Shown here in pieces: positions 1 through 9,678 of a stretch of DNA of 64,000 bases. The position numbers and the translations under genes were made by a program. This DNA comes from Nitrospirota bacterium (lineage in GTDB: Bacteria > Nitrospirota > Thermodesulfovibrionia > Thermodesulfovibrionales > SM23-35), in the NCBI GenBank assembly GCA_014859105.1, contig JACUUX010000003.1, positions 84,136 to 148,135 of the forward strand. The letters are read 5' to 3'. Below the pieces are notes generated by a model that saw nothing but the letters and a program-made list of their open reading frames with translations, was not told the origin of the DNA and searched no databases. Numbering within the stretch: position 1 is the stretch's first letter; the number at the start of each line of letters is the position of its first letter.

Positions 1-2
1 TC

Positions 3-485
3 GGACTGGAAAACAGGATAACAGAACTGTTCCCCTTCGAGGTGAGCCTCCCGGCTATAGGGCAGGGAGCAATAGGTGTTGAGTGCAGGATTGATTACGA
101 GTTTGTCAATAAGCTTATCGCACCGCTGAATCACCCCGAGACTTTTAAATGTGTAAAGGCAGAAAGGGCTTTCTTGAAGAGATTAGAAGGTGGTTGTCAG
201 GTTCCAATTGCAGCATATGCAAGAATCATCGGGAAAGAGTCAAGAGTCAATAGTCATTCGTCATTGTTAAAGTCCGGTGACCAATGTCCAGTGACCAATG
301 ACCGCTCTGTGCTTATCATGGACGGACTTGTGGGAAGTCTGAATGGTGAAAAGATTATAAGAAGTCATATAGAGGGTAATCCGGAACAGGCAGAATTCCT
401 TGGGATTAAAATGGCAGAAGATATACTCTCAAGAGGTGCAAAGGAAATACTGGACGAGGTATATAAAAGATCCCTGCCGCGTTAA
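3..485 (+). CDS. hemC: Hydroxymethylbilane synthase (porphobilinogen deaminase), C-terminal part
   Basis: The gene enters from outside the window; the frame is open from base 3 and stops at TAA 483-485. It polymerises four porphobilinogens into hydroxymethylbilane in cytosolic tetrapyrrole synthesis. The visible part begins with the family motif around LPAIGQGAIGVE and carries FLKRLEGGCQVPI, whose cysteine is the attachment point of the dipyrromethane cofactor. An insertion of about 20 residues, encoded by bases 245-304, lies in the C-terminal domain and consists of 7-base repeat units, so this domain is longer than usual. The next gene is convergent and its stop lies only 16 bases away. The identification is secure; only the insertion is odd. 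Confidence 0.93.
   Translation, partial: GLENRITELFPFEVSLPAIGQGAIGVECRIDYEFVNKLIAPLNHPETFKCVKAERAFLKRLEGGCQVPIAAYARIIGKESRVNSHSSLLKSGDQCPVTNDRSVLIMDGLVGSLNGEKIIRSHIEGNPEQAEFLGIKMAEDILSRGAKEILDEVYKRSLPR
245..304. repeat. In-frame heptad repeat arrays inside hemC
   Basis: Bases 245-265 are three consecutive 7-base units (AGTCAAT, AGTCATT, CGTCATT). Bases 277-304 are four more (GTGACCA, ATGTCCA, GTGACCA, ATGACCG). Together they encode a low-complexity stretch with no counterpart in the normal HemC C-terminal domain, yet the frame stays open. The unit style matches arrays in purL and lpxB of this window. Confidence 0.75.
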
Positions 486-501
486 TGAAGGAGTTAGGAA
501 G

Positions 502-1155
502 TTAGCCTAATCTTTCTTTTCTCTCCAGTTCTTCGAGTTGTTCTCTTCTTTCCTGACAGTCAATGCAGTATATAGCAAATGGAAGGACTTTAAGTCTTTC
601 TTCATTTATCTCCTCTCCACAGTCCTCGCATATCCCGTAGGTGCCCTCATTGAGTTTCCTCAGGGCTTCGTCTATCTTCTGAAGATTTTCCCGATGTGTA
701 CTTAACTGTTTTAAGCTTATATCTTCAGAAAGATCAACAACCGACCAGTCTCCATCGTCAAGAGCTGTGTCAACAAGCTGTTTTTTCTCACCTTTTATGT
801 ATTTGGATATCTCCTCTTTTGCTTCTTTAAGGATCTCTTCCCTCTTCTTAATTAGCGCCTTTCTTAAAGTTGCCTTCCTTTCGTCTTCTGCTTTTTTAGC
901 CGGCAATTTGCTGGCAGTTAAAGGCCCAGTTACAGGTTTAATAGTTGTCTTCTTTTTAAAAGGTTTTTCCGGCTTGGTGGTCTTCTTGACCGCGGGCTTT
1001 TTGGAAACAGTTTTTTTAGTTGTTATCTTCTTCTTTTTTTTGCCAGTCTTCGATTCTGTTCTGAGAGCAACTTTCTTTGCTTCTGGCTTTGCTTTTGGAG
1101 ATATTTTTTTATGTTTCTTTTCTGTTTTTCTCTTTTTAATTTTTTTAGCCGGCAT
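502..1155 (-). CDS. DksA/TraR-type C4 zinc-finger protein with long lysine-rich N-terminus
   Basis: The protein has 217 residues. Residues 1 to about 85 are extremely rich in Lys, Thr and Pro with no predicted fold. About 95-165 form a charged helical region, and the C-terminus carries a C4 zinc finger (CEDC, then CIDC) typical of DksA/TraR. Members bind the RNA polymerase secondary channel or act as small zinc-finger regulators. The acidic tip residues expected of true DksA are not evident in the coiled coil, so the exact role is open. The basic tail could bind nucleic acid (inference). The start ATG overlaps the stop of a small upstream ORF by one base (TAATG), which implies translational coupling. 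It is the last gene of the rpsB-tsf-pyrH-frr gene string. Confidence 0.8.
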   Translation of the reverse strand: MPAKKIKKRKTEKKHKKISPKAKPEAKKVALRTESKTGKKKKKITTKKTVSKKPAVKKTTKPEKPFKKKTTIKPVTGPLTASKLPAKKAEDERKATLRKALIKKREEILKEAKEEISKYIKGEKKQLVDTALDDGDWSVVDLSEDISLKQLSTHRENLQKIDEALRKLNEGTYGICEDCGEEINEERLKVLPFAIYCIDCQERREQLEELERKERLG

Positions 1156-1310
1156 TACTTACCTTCTTTTATTTGAGTTTCCTCTGATTTTTCTTCCTCC
1201 CTGAATATCTCTATAATGCTTCTGACCTTTATCCCTGCAGCCTGCGGCGCCTTCTGCATATCTGTCAATTTCGCATCTGTTACTTTCAGGATGAAATTAC
1301 TGTTTGTTAT
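1155..1310 (-). CDS. Small coupled ORF between frr and the DksA-like gene, possible AUA start
   Basis: This frame is open after the frr stop and ends with a TAA that shares its last base with the ATG of the DksA-like gene. The only in-frame ATG is at 1259 and gives 34 residues without a Shine-Dalgarno site. A perfect GGAGG lies 6 bases before an ATA codon at 1310, which would give 51 residues, including ILKVTDAKLTDMQKAPQAAG. A charged Glu/Lys tail ends the peptide. I do not recognise a family. The tight packing on both sides and the well-placed GGAGG argue for translation. The start codon is uncertain: ATA 1310, TTG 1268 or ATG 1259. Confidence 0.5.
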   Translation of the reverse strand: MTNSNFILKVTDAKLTDMQKAPQAAGIKVRSIIEIFREEEKSEETQIKEGK

Positions 1311-1311
1311 C

Positions 1312-2584
<1,273 letters not shown>

Positions 2585-3190
2585 TTATCCTGTGACTATT
2601 TCTCCAAGCTGGAATCTGGCGAATCTCCTTATAACGATATTCTCACCCAATTTTGCTATCTTCTCGGTAACAATACCTTTGATACTTTTTTTCTGTTCAG
2701 GGTCTTTTATAAATATCTGATCCAGAAGACAGGTATCCGTGAAAAATTTTTCGAGTTTTCCTTCAATAATCTTTTCAACAACATGCGGAGGTTTGTCAGC
2801 AACCTGTGCCCTGTATATCTCCTTTTCCCGTTCTATTATTTCTTGAGGAACGTCTTCTCTTGTCAGATATTGTGGATTAGAAGCTGCTATTTGCATGGCG
2901 ATGTCTTTTGCAAGCTCCTTAAAATCTTCAGTCCTTGCAACAAAGTCGGTCTCGCAGTTAACCTCAACTAACGTTCCTAATTTACCCATGTGTATATAAG
3001 ACTCTATCAAGCCTTCTGAGGCTTTCCGGCCTGATTTCTTTAAAGCACTCGCAAGGCCTTTCTGCCTGAGTATGTCTAAAGCCTTTTCTAAATCTCCATT
3101 ACTTTCAGTAAGTGCCCTCTTGCATTCCATCATCCCTGCGCCTGTTTTTTCTCTTAGGTCTTTAATCATATCTATAGTTATACTTGTCAT
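2585..3190 (-). CDS. tsf: Elongation factor Ts
   Basis: EF-Ts is the guanine nucleotide exchange factor for EF-Tu. This is a short-form protein of 201 residues, compared with 283 in E. coli, as in many thermophiles and deep-branching bacteria. The N-terminal UBA-like domain carries [16 protein letters not shown], and the core has the conserved [10 protein letters not shown] motif with KDIAMQIAA after it. Its ATG overlaps the rpsB stop by four bases (ATGA), so the two are translationally coupled. Confidence 0.97.
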   Translation of the reverse strand: MTSITIDMIKDLREKTGAGMMECKRALTESNGDLEKALDILRQKGLASALKKSGRKASEGLIESYIHMGKLGTLVEVNCETDFVARTEDFKELAKDIAMQIAASNPQYLTREDVPQEIIEREKEIYRAQVADKPPHVVEKIIEGKLEKFFTDTCLLDQIFIKDPEQKKSIKGIVTEKIAKLGENIVIRRFARFQLGEIVTG

Positions 3191-3948
3191 TCTGACACCT
3201 CTGCTTCTTCCTGCTGGATTTTCTCTTCAACACTCAATTTTTCTTCCTCTTCTGCTATGCTCTTTGACAGGGCCTCCTTGCCTTCTATTACCGCATCTGC
3301 TATCCTGGAGGTGATCAATTTTATAGCTCTTATGGCATCATCATTGCCGGGAATGACATAATCAATCTCATCGGGGTCACAGTTTGTATCAACTATTGCG
3401 ACTATGGGAATAGAAAGCTTCTTTGCCTCGGCCACAGCAATTCTCTCCTTTTTCGGGTCTACTATAAAAAGAGCCCCCGGAAGGCCGGGCATTTCTTTAA
3501 TGCCTGAAAGGTATTTATCAAGCTTGCCCCCTTCTTTCTCTATTGCAGCTGCTTCTTTTTTTGTAAGGAGATCGAGCGTTCCATCCTCTTTCATTGTCTC
3601 AATCTTTTTTAACTTCTCGATGCTTTTCTTTATAGTTGAAAAATTAGTGAGCATTCCACCGAGCCAGCGGTGATTTACGTAGTATGCGCCAGCCCTTGTC
3701 GATTCTTCCTGTATGGCGTCCTGTGACTGTTTTTTTGTCCCTACAAAGAGTGTCGGAGCACCCGTCATAGCAACATTTTTTATGAAATTATAAGCATCCT
3801 CAAGCCCCTTTACTGTTTTCTGGAGGTCGATTATATAGATACCGTTCCTTTCTCCAAAGATATACTTCTTCATCTTGGGATGCCATCTTTTCACCTGATG
3901 ACCAAAATGTACACCAGCCTCAAGCAGTTCTTTCATTGCAGCTATCAT
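3187..3948 (-). CDS. rpsB: 30S ribosomal protein S2
   Basis: S2 binds the 30S subunit. The chosen start is ATG 3948 ([12 protein letters not shown]), preceded by a strong AGGAGGAG site; the frame stays open upstream to 4017 but without S2 character. The body shows [36 protein letters not shown] and [20 protein letters not shown], all S2 hallmarks. An acidic Glu-rich tail of about 25 residues follows the core. It heads the rpsB-tsf-pyrH-frr string, and purB diverges upstream. Confidence 0.96.
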   Translation of the reverse strand: MIAAMKELLEAGVHFGHQVKRWHPKMKKYIFGERNGIYIIDLQKTVKGLEDAYNFIKNVAMTGAPTLFVGTKKQSQDAIQEESTRAGAYYVNHRWLGGMLTNFSTIKKSIEKLKKIETMKEDGTLDLLTKKEAAAIEKEGGKLDKYLSGIKEMPGLPGALFIVDPKKERIAVAEAKKLSIPIVAIVDTNCDPDEIDYVIPGNDDAIRAIKLITSRIADAVIEGKEALSKSIAEEEEKLSVEEKIQQEEAEVSE

Positions 3949-4137
3949 GTTCTTTTTTCTCCTCCTGTATTTTCCTCTGTTTACTCGTGATATCACCATA
4001 TTGGCGCACAGAGGCAAAATGATGTATTTCTGAAAGAAAAAAGCTATCTTTCAGGAAGAAAAGATTAACATAAAAATATCTTTTTTTGCAAGGGGATAGG
4101 GTGGTAGAATATAACAAAATTTTTTGAAAGGAGAAAT

Positions 4138-5433
4138 ATGATACCACGTTATACACGCCCTGAAATGGGAAAGTTGTGGAATCTTGAGAATAAATATCAG
4201 AAATGGCTCGATGTCGAGATCGCGGTCTGTGAGGCATGGGCGGAACTCGGGGAAATACCCGTAGATGTACTGAAGGTCATAAAGAAAAAGGCGGATTTTG
4301 ACATAAAGGAGATCGCCAAGATAGAAAAGGTTGTAAAACACGACGTAATCGCATTTCTTACATCAGTAGCTCATCATATAGGGTCTGAGTCAAGATTTAT
4401 ACACAAAGGACTGACGTCATCAGACATTCTCGATACAGCGTTAGCCCTACAGTTGAAAGAAGCTGCTGACCTTATTATCAAAGATATTAAAGGACTTATG
4501 GATGTTATAAAAGCACAGGCCTATAAATACAAAGATACCCCCATGATCGGTAGAAGTCATGGTGTTCACGCCGAACCAACAACGTTCGGTCTCAAATGCG
4601 CACTCTGGCATGAAGATATGAGAAGGAACTTATTTAGGATGAGACATGCTAAGGATATTATAAGCATCGGGAAGCTTTCAGGTGCTGTTGGCACATTTTC
4701 GAACATCCCGCCAGATATTGAAGAGAGAGTATGCAAGAAGCTCGGCCTTAAACCTGAGCCTGTTGCCACACAGGTAGTCCAGCGGGACAGACATGCTGAA
4801 TATCTTACAACGCTTGCACTAATAGCAGCTTCCATTGACAAAATAGCAATTGAAATAAGACATCTTCAAAGGACAGAAGTCATGGAGGTGGAAGAACCTT
4901 TTGTAGCAGGGCAGAGGGGATCATCCGCAATGCCTCACAAACGGAATCCAGTGGGTTGTGAAAATCTCTCCGGGCTTGCAAGACTCGTTAGGACAAATGC
5001 ACTTGCATCAATTGAAAATATTGCCTTATGGCACGAAAGAGACATTTCACACTCTTCTGTTGAACGGGTGATCATCCCAGACAGTACAATACTCGTTGAT
5101 TATATGCTCAACAGGCTTAAAGGAATTTTAGATGGGCTGCACGTATACCCGAAGAAGATGAAAGAAAATATGGCGAAAAGTTATGGTCTCTATAATTCTC
5201 AGAGGGTAATGCTTGCACTTATAGACAAAGGCCTCAGCCGTGATGCTGCCTACGATATCGTGCAGAGAAACGCAATGGCAAGCTGGAAAAAGGGAATTGC
5301 GTTCAAGAGATTGCTTTTGAAGGATAAAGAAGTTAAGGAATACCTCACATCAAAAGAGATCACGGACATCTTCGACCTCGAATATTATCTCAAGAATGTA
5401 GATTACATATTCACCAGAATTTTTGGGAAATAA
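4138..5433 (+). CDS. purB: Adenylosuccinate lyase
   Basis: This fumarase-superfamily tetramer cleaves SAICAR to AICAR and adenylosuccinate to AMP, in de novo purine synthesis. The 431 residues match the short bacterial form. The signature loop SSAMPHKRNPVGCENL is intact, as are the TSSDILDTA and GRSHGVHAEPTTFG segments, which contain the catalytic and substrate-binding His/Ser residues. A GAAAGGAG site lies just before ATG 4138. The gene is followed after 55 bases by purL, so the two probably form a purine operon, divergent from rpsB. Confidence 0.97.
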   Translation: MIPRYTRPEMGKLWNLENKYQKWLDVEIAVCEAWAELGEIPVDVLKVIKKKADFDIKEIAKIEKVVKHDVIAFLTSVAHHIGSESRFIHKGLTSSDILDTALALQLKEAADLIIKDIKGLMDVIKAQAYKYKDTPMIGRSHGVHAEPTTFGLKCALWHEDMRRNLFRMRHAKDIISIGKLSGAVGTFSNIPPDIEERVCKKLGLKPEPVATQVVQRDRHAEYLTTLALIAASIDKIAIEIRHLQRTEVMEVEEPFVAGQRGSSAMPHKRNPVGCENLSGLARLVRTNALASIENIALWHERDISHSSVERVIIPDSTILVDYMLNRLKGILDGLHVYPKKMKENMAKSYGLYNSQRVMLALIDKGLSRDAAYDIVQRNAMASWKKGIAFKRLLLKDKEVKEYLTSKEITDIFDLEYYLKNVDYIFTRIFGK

Positions 5434-5488
5434 TCAGCTTTGTATTGAGACTTTTTTGATTCTCCATTTCTGCTAAAATAAATATTCA

Positions 5489-8400
5489 ATGAGTCTATTG
5501 CATTTTTATCGAAAACCAGCCCTTACGCAGCCAAAGACAAACGGACTGTTATCGATTGCGAAACAGAAAATATCGCCTGATATTCTCGAGATAGAAACAG
5601 AATACTGTTTTAATGTTGAGACTTCACATCCACTTACAGGGGAGGAGTTGAATATCCTCCGATGGCTTCTGGCAGAAACCTTTGAGCCGGAGAATTTTGG
5701 CGATAGAAGTTTTCTAACGCATAATTCAGAATACATCCCCCCCTCCCCCTCGAGGGGGGAGGGTGAGGGAGGGGGTGAAGGTCTTTTTACCCGTCACTCG
5801 TCACCTGTCACTCGTTACCGTCTTCTTGAGGTTGGCCCCCGCATGAACTTCACAACAGCATGGTCTACAAATGCGGTGTCAGTATGTCATGCTTGCGGAA
5901 TTAAAAAGATTACACGGATTGAGCGGTCGAGGAGATATAAATTAGTCATAAGTCATCAGTCACCCCTCCTCAATCCCCCCCTTAATAAGGGGGGGAAAGG
6001 GGGGGGTAAGTTATCATCCCTTCAACCTTCAACCTTCAACCTTCAACCTTTTTTGGACTTGATTCACGACCGAATGACTGAATGCCAATATCCAGAACCT
6101 CTTTCGACCTTCGAAACAGGTATAAACCCAGAGCCGGTTTGCATTGTTCCATTAATTGAGGAAGGGAAAAATACTCTCAGAAAGATAAACACCGAAATGG
6201 GACTCGGGCTCGATGAATGGGACATAGATTATTATTACAACCTGTTTGTTAATGAAATGCATCGAAATCCCACGAATGCAGAATATTTTGACCTCGGTCA
6301 GTCAAACAGCGAGCATTCAAGACACTGGTTCTTCAAGGGAAGATTGATAATTGACGTAGAGGAAATGCCCCAGACGCTCATGGAAATAATTAAGTATCCA
6401 TTAAAGACTAATCCTAATAACAGCGTCATCGCTTTTAAAGACAACTCAAGTGCGATACGCGGATATAAAATATTTACAATCATTCCGGAAAAATCCGGAA
6501 AACCATCACGATTTAAAAAAGAAATATTGGATTACTACATAATCTTCACAGCCGAAACACATAATTTTCCTACCGGTGTAGCACCTTTCCCCGGAGCAGA
6601 AACAGGCACAGGGGGAAGGATAAGAGATATTCATGCAACCGGAAGGGGTAGCCTGGTGATAGCGGGTACTGCAGCCTATTGCGTCGGCAATCTTCATATA
6701 CCCGGCTATTACCTGCCCTGGGAGGATCTGTCTTTCGAATACCCCAAAAACCTTGCAACCCCCTTACAGATAGAGATAGAAGCAAGCAATGGTGCATCAG
6801 ATTATGGGAATAAATTTGGCGAGCCTGTAATACAGGGTTTTACAAGGTCTTTCGGGATGAGACTCCCAGATGGCGAAAGGAGGGAATGGGTAAAACCCAT
6901 AATGTTTACCGGCGGTGTCGGCCAGATAGATGACAGACATATTGAAAAGGGAGAGCCTCAAAAAGGGATGTTCGTTGTTAAGATCGGTGGTCCTGCTTAC
7001 AGAATCGGAATGGGCGGCGGTGCTGCATCGAGCTTGATACTGGGAGAAAACATAGAAGAGCTTGACTTCAATGCTGTACAGCGTGGTGACGCAGAGATGG
7101 AGCAGAAGGTTAACAGGGTCATAAGGGCTTGTGTAGAAATGGGAGATGATAATCCTATCGTAAGCATCCATGACCAGGGGGCGGGAGGTAACTGTAATGT
7201 AGTTAAAGAGATAATTTATCCTGCTGGAGCAAAGATCGAGATAAGAAATATCCAGCTCGGTGACAATACCCTTTCGGTACTCGAGATATGGGGCGCTGAA
7301 TATCAGGAACAGGACGCTTTACTCATAAAACCTGAAAGAGAGGAAGAATTCCTATCTGTCTGTAAGAGGGAGAAAGTTCCCTGCGCGGTAATTGGTGAAA
7401 TTACTGGAGACGGATATATAGTTCTTCACGATGAAACAGATGGTAGCACGCCTGTGAATCTCGATCTTTCAAAAGTTCTTGGTGATATGCCGCAGAAGAT
7501 CTTTATGTCCGAAAGAATAAAACCAAAACTCGAAGCTTTAAAATTACCAGAAGATTTAACATTTAAAGAAGCCCTTAATCGTGTACTTCGCCTCATTTCA
7601 GTTGGTTCAAAAAGATTTCTGACCAATAAAGTCGATAGGTCGGTTACAGGTCTTGTTGCTCAACAACAGTGTACCGGCCCTCTTCAATTGACTCTATCGA
7701 ATGTTGCCGTAATTAGTCAGAGTCATTTTAGTTTGACAGGTGCAGCTATTTCCATTGGTGAACAACCAATAAAAGGTTTGATAAGCCCCGGGGCGATGGC
7801 AAGAATGAGTGTAGGAGAATCGCTCACGAATATAGTATGGGCGAAGGTAAGTTCATTGGAAGACATTAAATGTTCAGGGAACTGGATGTGGGCTGTCAAG
7901 CTTGCAGGTGAAGGCGCCAGATTGTATGATGCTGCAATAGCATTGAGAGATATCCTTGTTAAATTCGGAATGGCCATTGACGGGGGTAAGGATAGTCTAT
8001 CGATGGCTGCAAAGATTGTTGATCCATCAGGCAGGACAGAGATAGTTAAATCACCAGGCACTCTTGTTATCTCTGCATACGTAACATGTCCTGATATTGC
8101 AAAGGTTATAACACCCGATTTAAAAAGACCTGGTGAGAGCAGATTGCTTTATATTGATCTCGGAAAAGGTAAATACAGGATGGGAGGAACTGCATTAGCA
8201 CATGTTTACGGTCAACTCGGTAATGAAGCACCCGACCTCGATGACCAAGACCTTTTCAAGCACGTATTTAATGCTATACAGGAAATTATTTCAGAGGATT
8301 TAATCCTGTCGGGCCATGACAGAAGTGACGGAGGATTGATAACAACCCTGCTCGAAATGGCATTTGGAGGTAATTGCGGAATTAAAATTAACATAGAAGT

Positions 8401-9637
8401 TAAGAAGATAAGAAGCTCGGAAGATAAGAAATCTAAACTTCATAACCTCTCAACTTCTCAACTTCTGTCTATATTATTCTCTGAAGAATTAGGACTGGTA
8501 ACCGAATATCTTGCTGAAAAAGAAGAACAGATAATATCCAAACTGCAAAAATACAATATCCCTTACCAAATCATTGGCAGTACTACTAAAGAACAGACAA
8601 TCAAAATAAGTATAAATAATGAATTGATTATGAAAGAAGATATGAGAGTTCTCAGGGCTATATGGGAAGATACGAGCTATCACTTAGACATGCTCCAGGC
8701 AAATCCGGAATGTGTTGATGAAGAAAGAGCCGTAAATTTTGACAGGAAGGGACCTCAATATGTACTGACATTTTCCCCTAAAAATCCCCCCACCCCCCCT
8801 TTACTAAAGGGGGGCAAGGGGGGATTAACGGATGTTAAGCCGAAAATAGCCATTATCCGTGAAGAAGGAAGCAATGGCGACCGCGAAATGACATCCGCCT
8901 TTTATCAGGCAGGGTTTGAAGTCTGGGATGTAATGATGACAGACATGCTTGAAGAAAGAATAAACCTCGATGATTTCAGGGGTATCGCCTTTGTAGGAGG
9001 ATTCAGTTATGCAGACGTCCTCGATTCTGCAAAAGGCTGGGCCGGAGTGATAAGGTTCAATAAAAAACTTTACGAACAATTCCAGAGTTTTTATGAAAGG
9101 CCTGATACTTTCAGTCTTGGTGTATGTAACGGCTGTCAGCTAATGGCGCTCCTTGGATGGGTGCCGTGGAGTGGAATCCCGGACAGATTTCAGCCGAGGT
9201 TCATACAGAACATATCCGGCAGGTTTGAATCACGTTTTTCAACAGTAAAAATATTACCTGGTCCTGCCATCATGCTGAAGGGCATGGGAGGCTCTACTTT
9301 AGGAGTATGGGTAGCACATGGTGAAGGAAGGCTTAATTTCCCTGACAGTAAAATACAGGAAGAAGTGTTAAGAAAAAATCTTGCTCCTCTGAGGTTTGTT
9401 GATGATAATGGAGAATTTACTGAAAAATATCCCTTCAATCCCAACGGCTCTCCTTCAGGCATTACAGCACTCAGTTCGCCGGATGGCAGACATCTCGCCA
9501 TGATGCCGCATCCCGAAAGAACATTCCTGAAATGGCAATGGGCCTATATTCCGGGGGAATGGAAAAAAACCCTCGAAGCCTCCCCGTGGTTCAAGATGTT
9601 CCAGAATGCAAGGGAGTGGTGTAAATCAACACTCTAA
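5489..9637 (+). CDS. purL: Phosphoribosylformylglycinamidine synthase, single-chain form with repeat insertions
   Basis: The enzyme converts FGAR plus glutamine and ATP to FGAM. At 1382 residues it is the large single-chain form: an N-terminal PurS-like region, two AIRS-like halves with FTAETHNFPTGVAPFPGAETG, and a C-terminal glutaminase with nucleophile Cys1213 in GVCNGCQLM and the His1341/Glu1343 pair in HPERTF. The related E. coli enzyme has about 1295 residues. The excess is explained by four low-complexity segments near residues 83-110, 152-187, 971-992 and 1099-1113. These are encoded by 7- or 8-base tandem units and C/G-rich palindromes. They sit in surface loops or domain linkers, and all core motifs are intact, so the enzyme is probably active. 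Confidence 0.96.
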   Translation: MSLLHFYRKPALTQPKTNGLLSIAKQKISPDILEIETEYCFNVETSHPLTGEELNILRWLLAETFEPENFGDRSFLTHNSEYIPPSPSRGEGEGGGEGLFTRHSSPVTRYRLLEVGPRMNFTTAWSTNAVSVCHACGIKKITRIERSRRYKLVISHQSPLLNPPLNKGGKGGGKLSSLQPSTFNLQPFLDLIHDRMTECQYPEPLSTFETGINPEPVCIVPLIEEGKNTLRKINTEMGLGLDEWDIDYYYNLFVNEMHRNPTNAEYFDLGQSNSEHSRHWFFKGRLIIDVEEMPQTLMEIIKYPLKTNPNNSVIAFKDNSSAIRGYKIFTIIPEKSGKPSRFKKEILDYYIIFTAETHNFPTGVAPFPGAETGTGGRIRDIHATGRGSLVIAGTAAYCVGNLHIPGYYLPWEDLSFEYPKNLATPLQIEIEASNGASDYGNKFGEPVIQGFTRSFGMRLPDGERREWVKPIMFTGGVGQIDDRHIEKGEPQKGMFVVKIGGPAYRIGMGGGAASSLILGENIEELDFNAVQRGDAEMEQKVNRVIRACVEMGDDNPIVSIHDQGAGGNCNVVKEIIYPAGAKIEIRNIQLGDNTLSVLEIWGAEYQEQDALLIKPEREEEFLSVCKREKVPCAVIGEITGDGYIVLHDETDGSTPVNLDLSKVLGDMPQKIFMSERIKPKLEALKLPEDLTFKEALNRVLRLISVGSKRFLTNKVDRSVTGLVAQQQCTGPLQLTLSNVAVISQSHFSLTGAAISIGEQPIKGLISPGAMARMSVGESLTNIVWAKVSSLEDIKCSGNWMWAVKLAGEGARLYDAAIALRDILVKFGMAIDGGKDSLSMAAKIVDPSGRTEIVKSPGTLVISAYVTCPDIAKVITPDLKRPGESRLLYIDLGKGKYRMGGTALAHVYGQLGNEAPDLDDQDLFKHVFNAIQEIISEDLILSGHDRSDGGLITTLLEMAFGGNCGIKINIEVKKIRSSEDKKSKLHNLSTSQLLSILFSEELGLVTEYLAEKEEQIISKLQKYNIPYQIIGSTTKEQTIKISINNELIMKEDMRVLRAIWEDTSYHLDMLQANPECVDEERAVNFDRKGPQYVLTFSPKNPPTPPLLKGGKGGLTDVKPKIAIIREEGSNGDREMTSAFYQAGFEVWDVMMTDMLEERINLDDFRGIAFVGGFSYADVLDSAKGWAGVIRFNKKLYEQFQSFYERPDTFSLGVCNGCQLMALLGWVPWSGIPDRFQPRFIQNISGRFESRFSTVKILPGPAIMLKGMGGSTLGVWVAHGEGRLNFPDSKIQEEVLRKNLAPLRFVDDNGEFTEKYPFNPNGSPSGITALSSPDGRHLAMMPHPERTFLKWQWAYIPGEWKKTLEASPWFKMFQNAREWCKSTL
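5735..5820. repeat. Palindrome plus heptad array inside purL (insertion 1)
   Basis: A C-rich/G-rich inverted repeat centred on CCCCCTCGAGGGGG (5745-5758) runs from about 5735 to 5775. Four 7-base units of the GTCACTC type follow at 5793-5820. The stretch encodes a Pro/Ser then Gly/Glu-rich loop just before the conserved EVGPRMNF segment. Confidence 0.75.
5944..6048. repeat. Heptads, palindrome and TTCAACC array inside purL (insertion 2)
   Basis: Three 7-base units (AGTCATA, AGTCATC, AGTCACC) occupy 5944-5964. A perfect inverted repeat with arms CCCCCCCTT (5975-5983) and AAGGGGGGG (5987-5995) follows, then a further G tract. Four exact copies of TTCAACC end the block at 6021-6048. The block reads as SPLLNPPLNKGGKGGG followed by a Gln/Ser-rich stretch in the protein. 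Confidence 0.8.
8400..8463. repeat. Octad repeat array inside purL (insertion 3)
   Basis: Eight consecutive 8-base units fill this stretch. The first four are of the form ATAAGAAG. The last four are of the form TCTCAACT, ending with two exact copies. The second half is roughly the reverse complement of the first. The array encodes a Lys/Ser-rich insertion before the conserved LFSEELGLV of PurL. Confidence 0.65.
8783..8826. repeat. 44-base C/G-rich palindromic element inside purL (insertion 4)
   Basis: The left arm is AATCCCCCC, a 2-base gap, then CCCCCC and TTTA. The right arm is TAAAGGGGGG, a short gap, then GGGGGGATT. The element encodes NPPTPPLLKGGKGG in the linker between the synthetase and glutaminase domains. 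A copy with the same architecture and length lies in kdtA at 31214-31257. Confidence 0.85.
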
Positions 9638-9678
9638 ATTTTTAAATAACCCTGTCTGCCCGCCCCTTTTCTTCTTTT

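Noticed and set aside
767..1204. Long plus-strand frame opposite the DksA-like gene, rich in Phe/Leu/Val
   Set aside because: It is the antisense reading of a Lys-rich gene; the hydrophobic bias is produced by AAA/AAG codons on the other strand, and it has no ribosome site.
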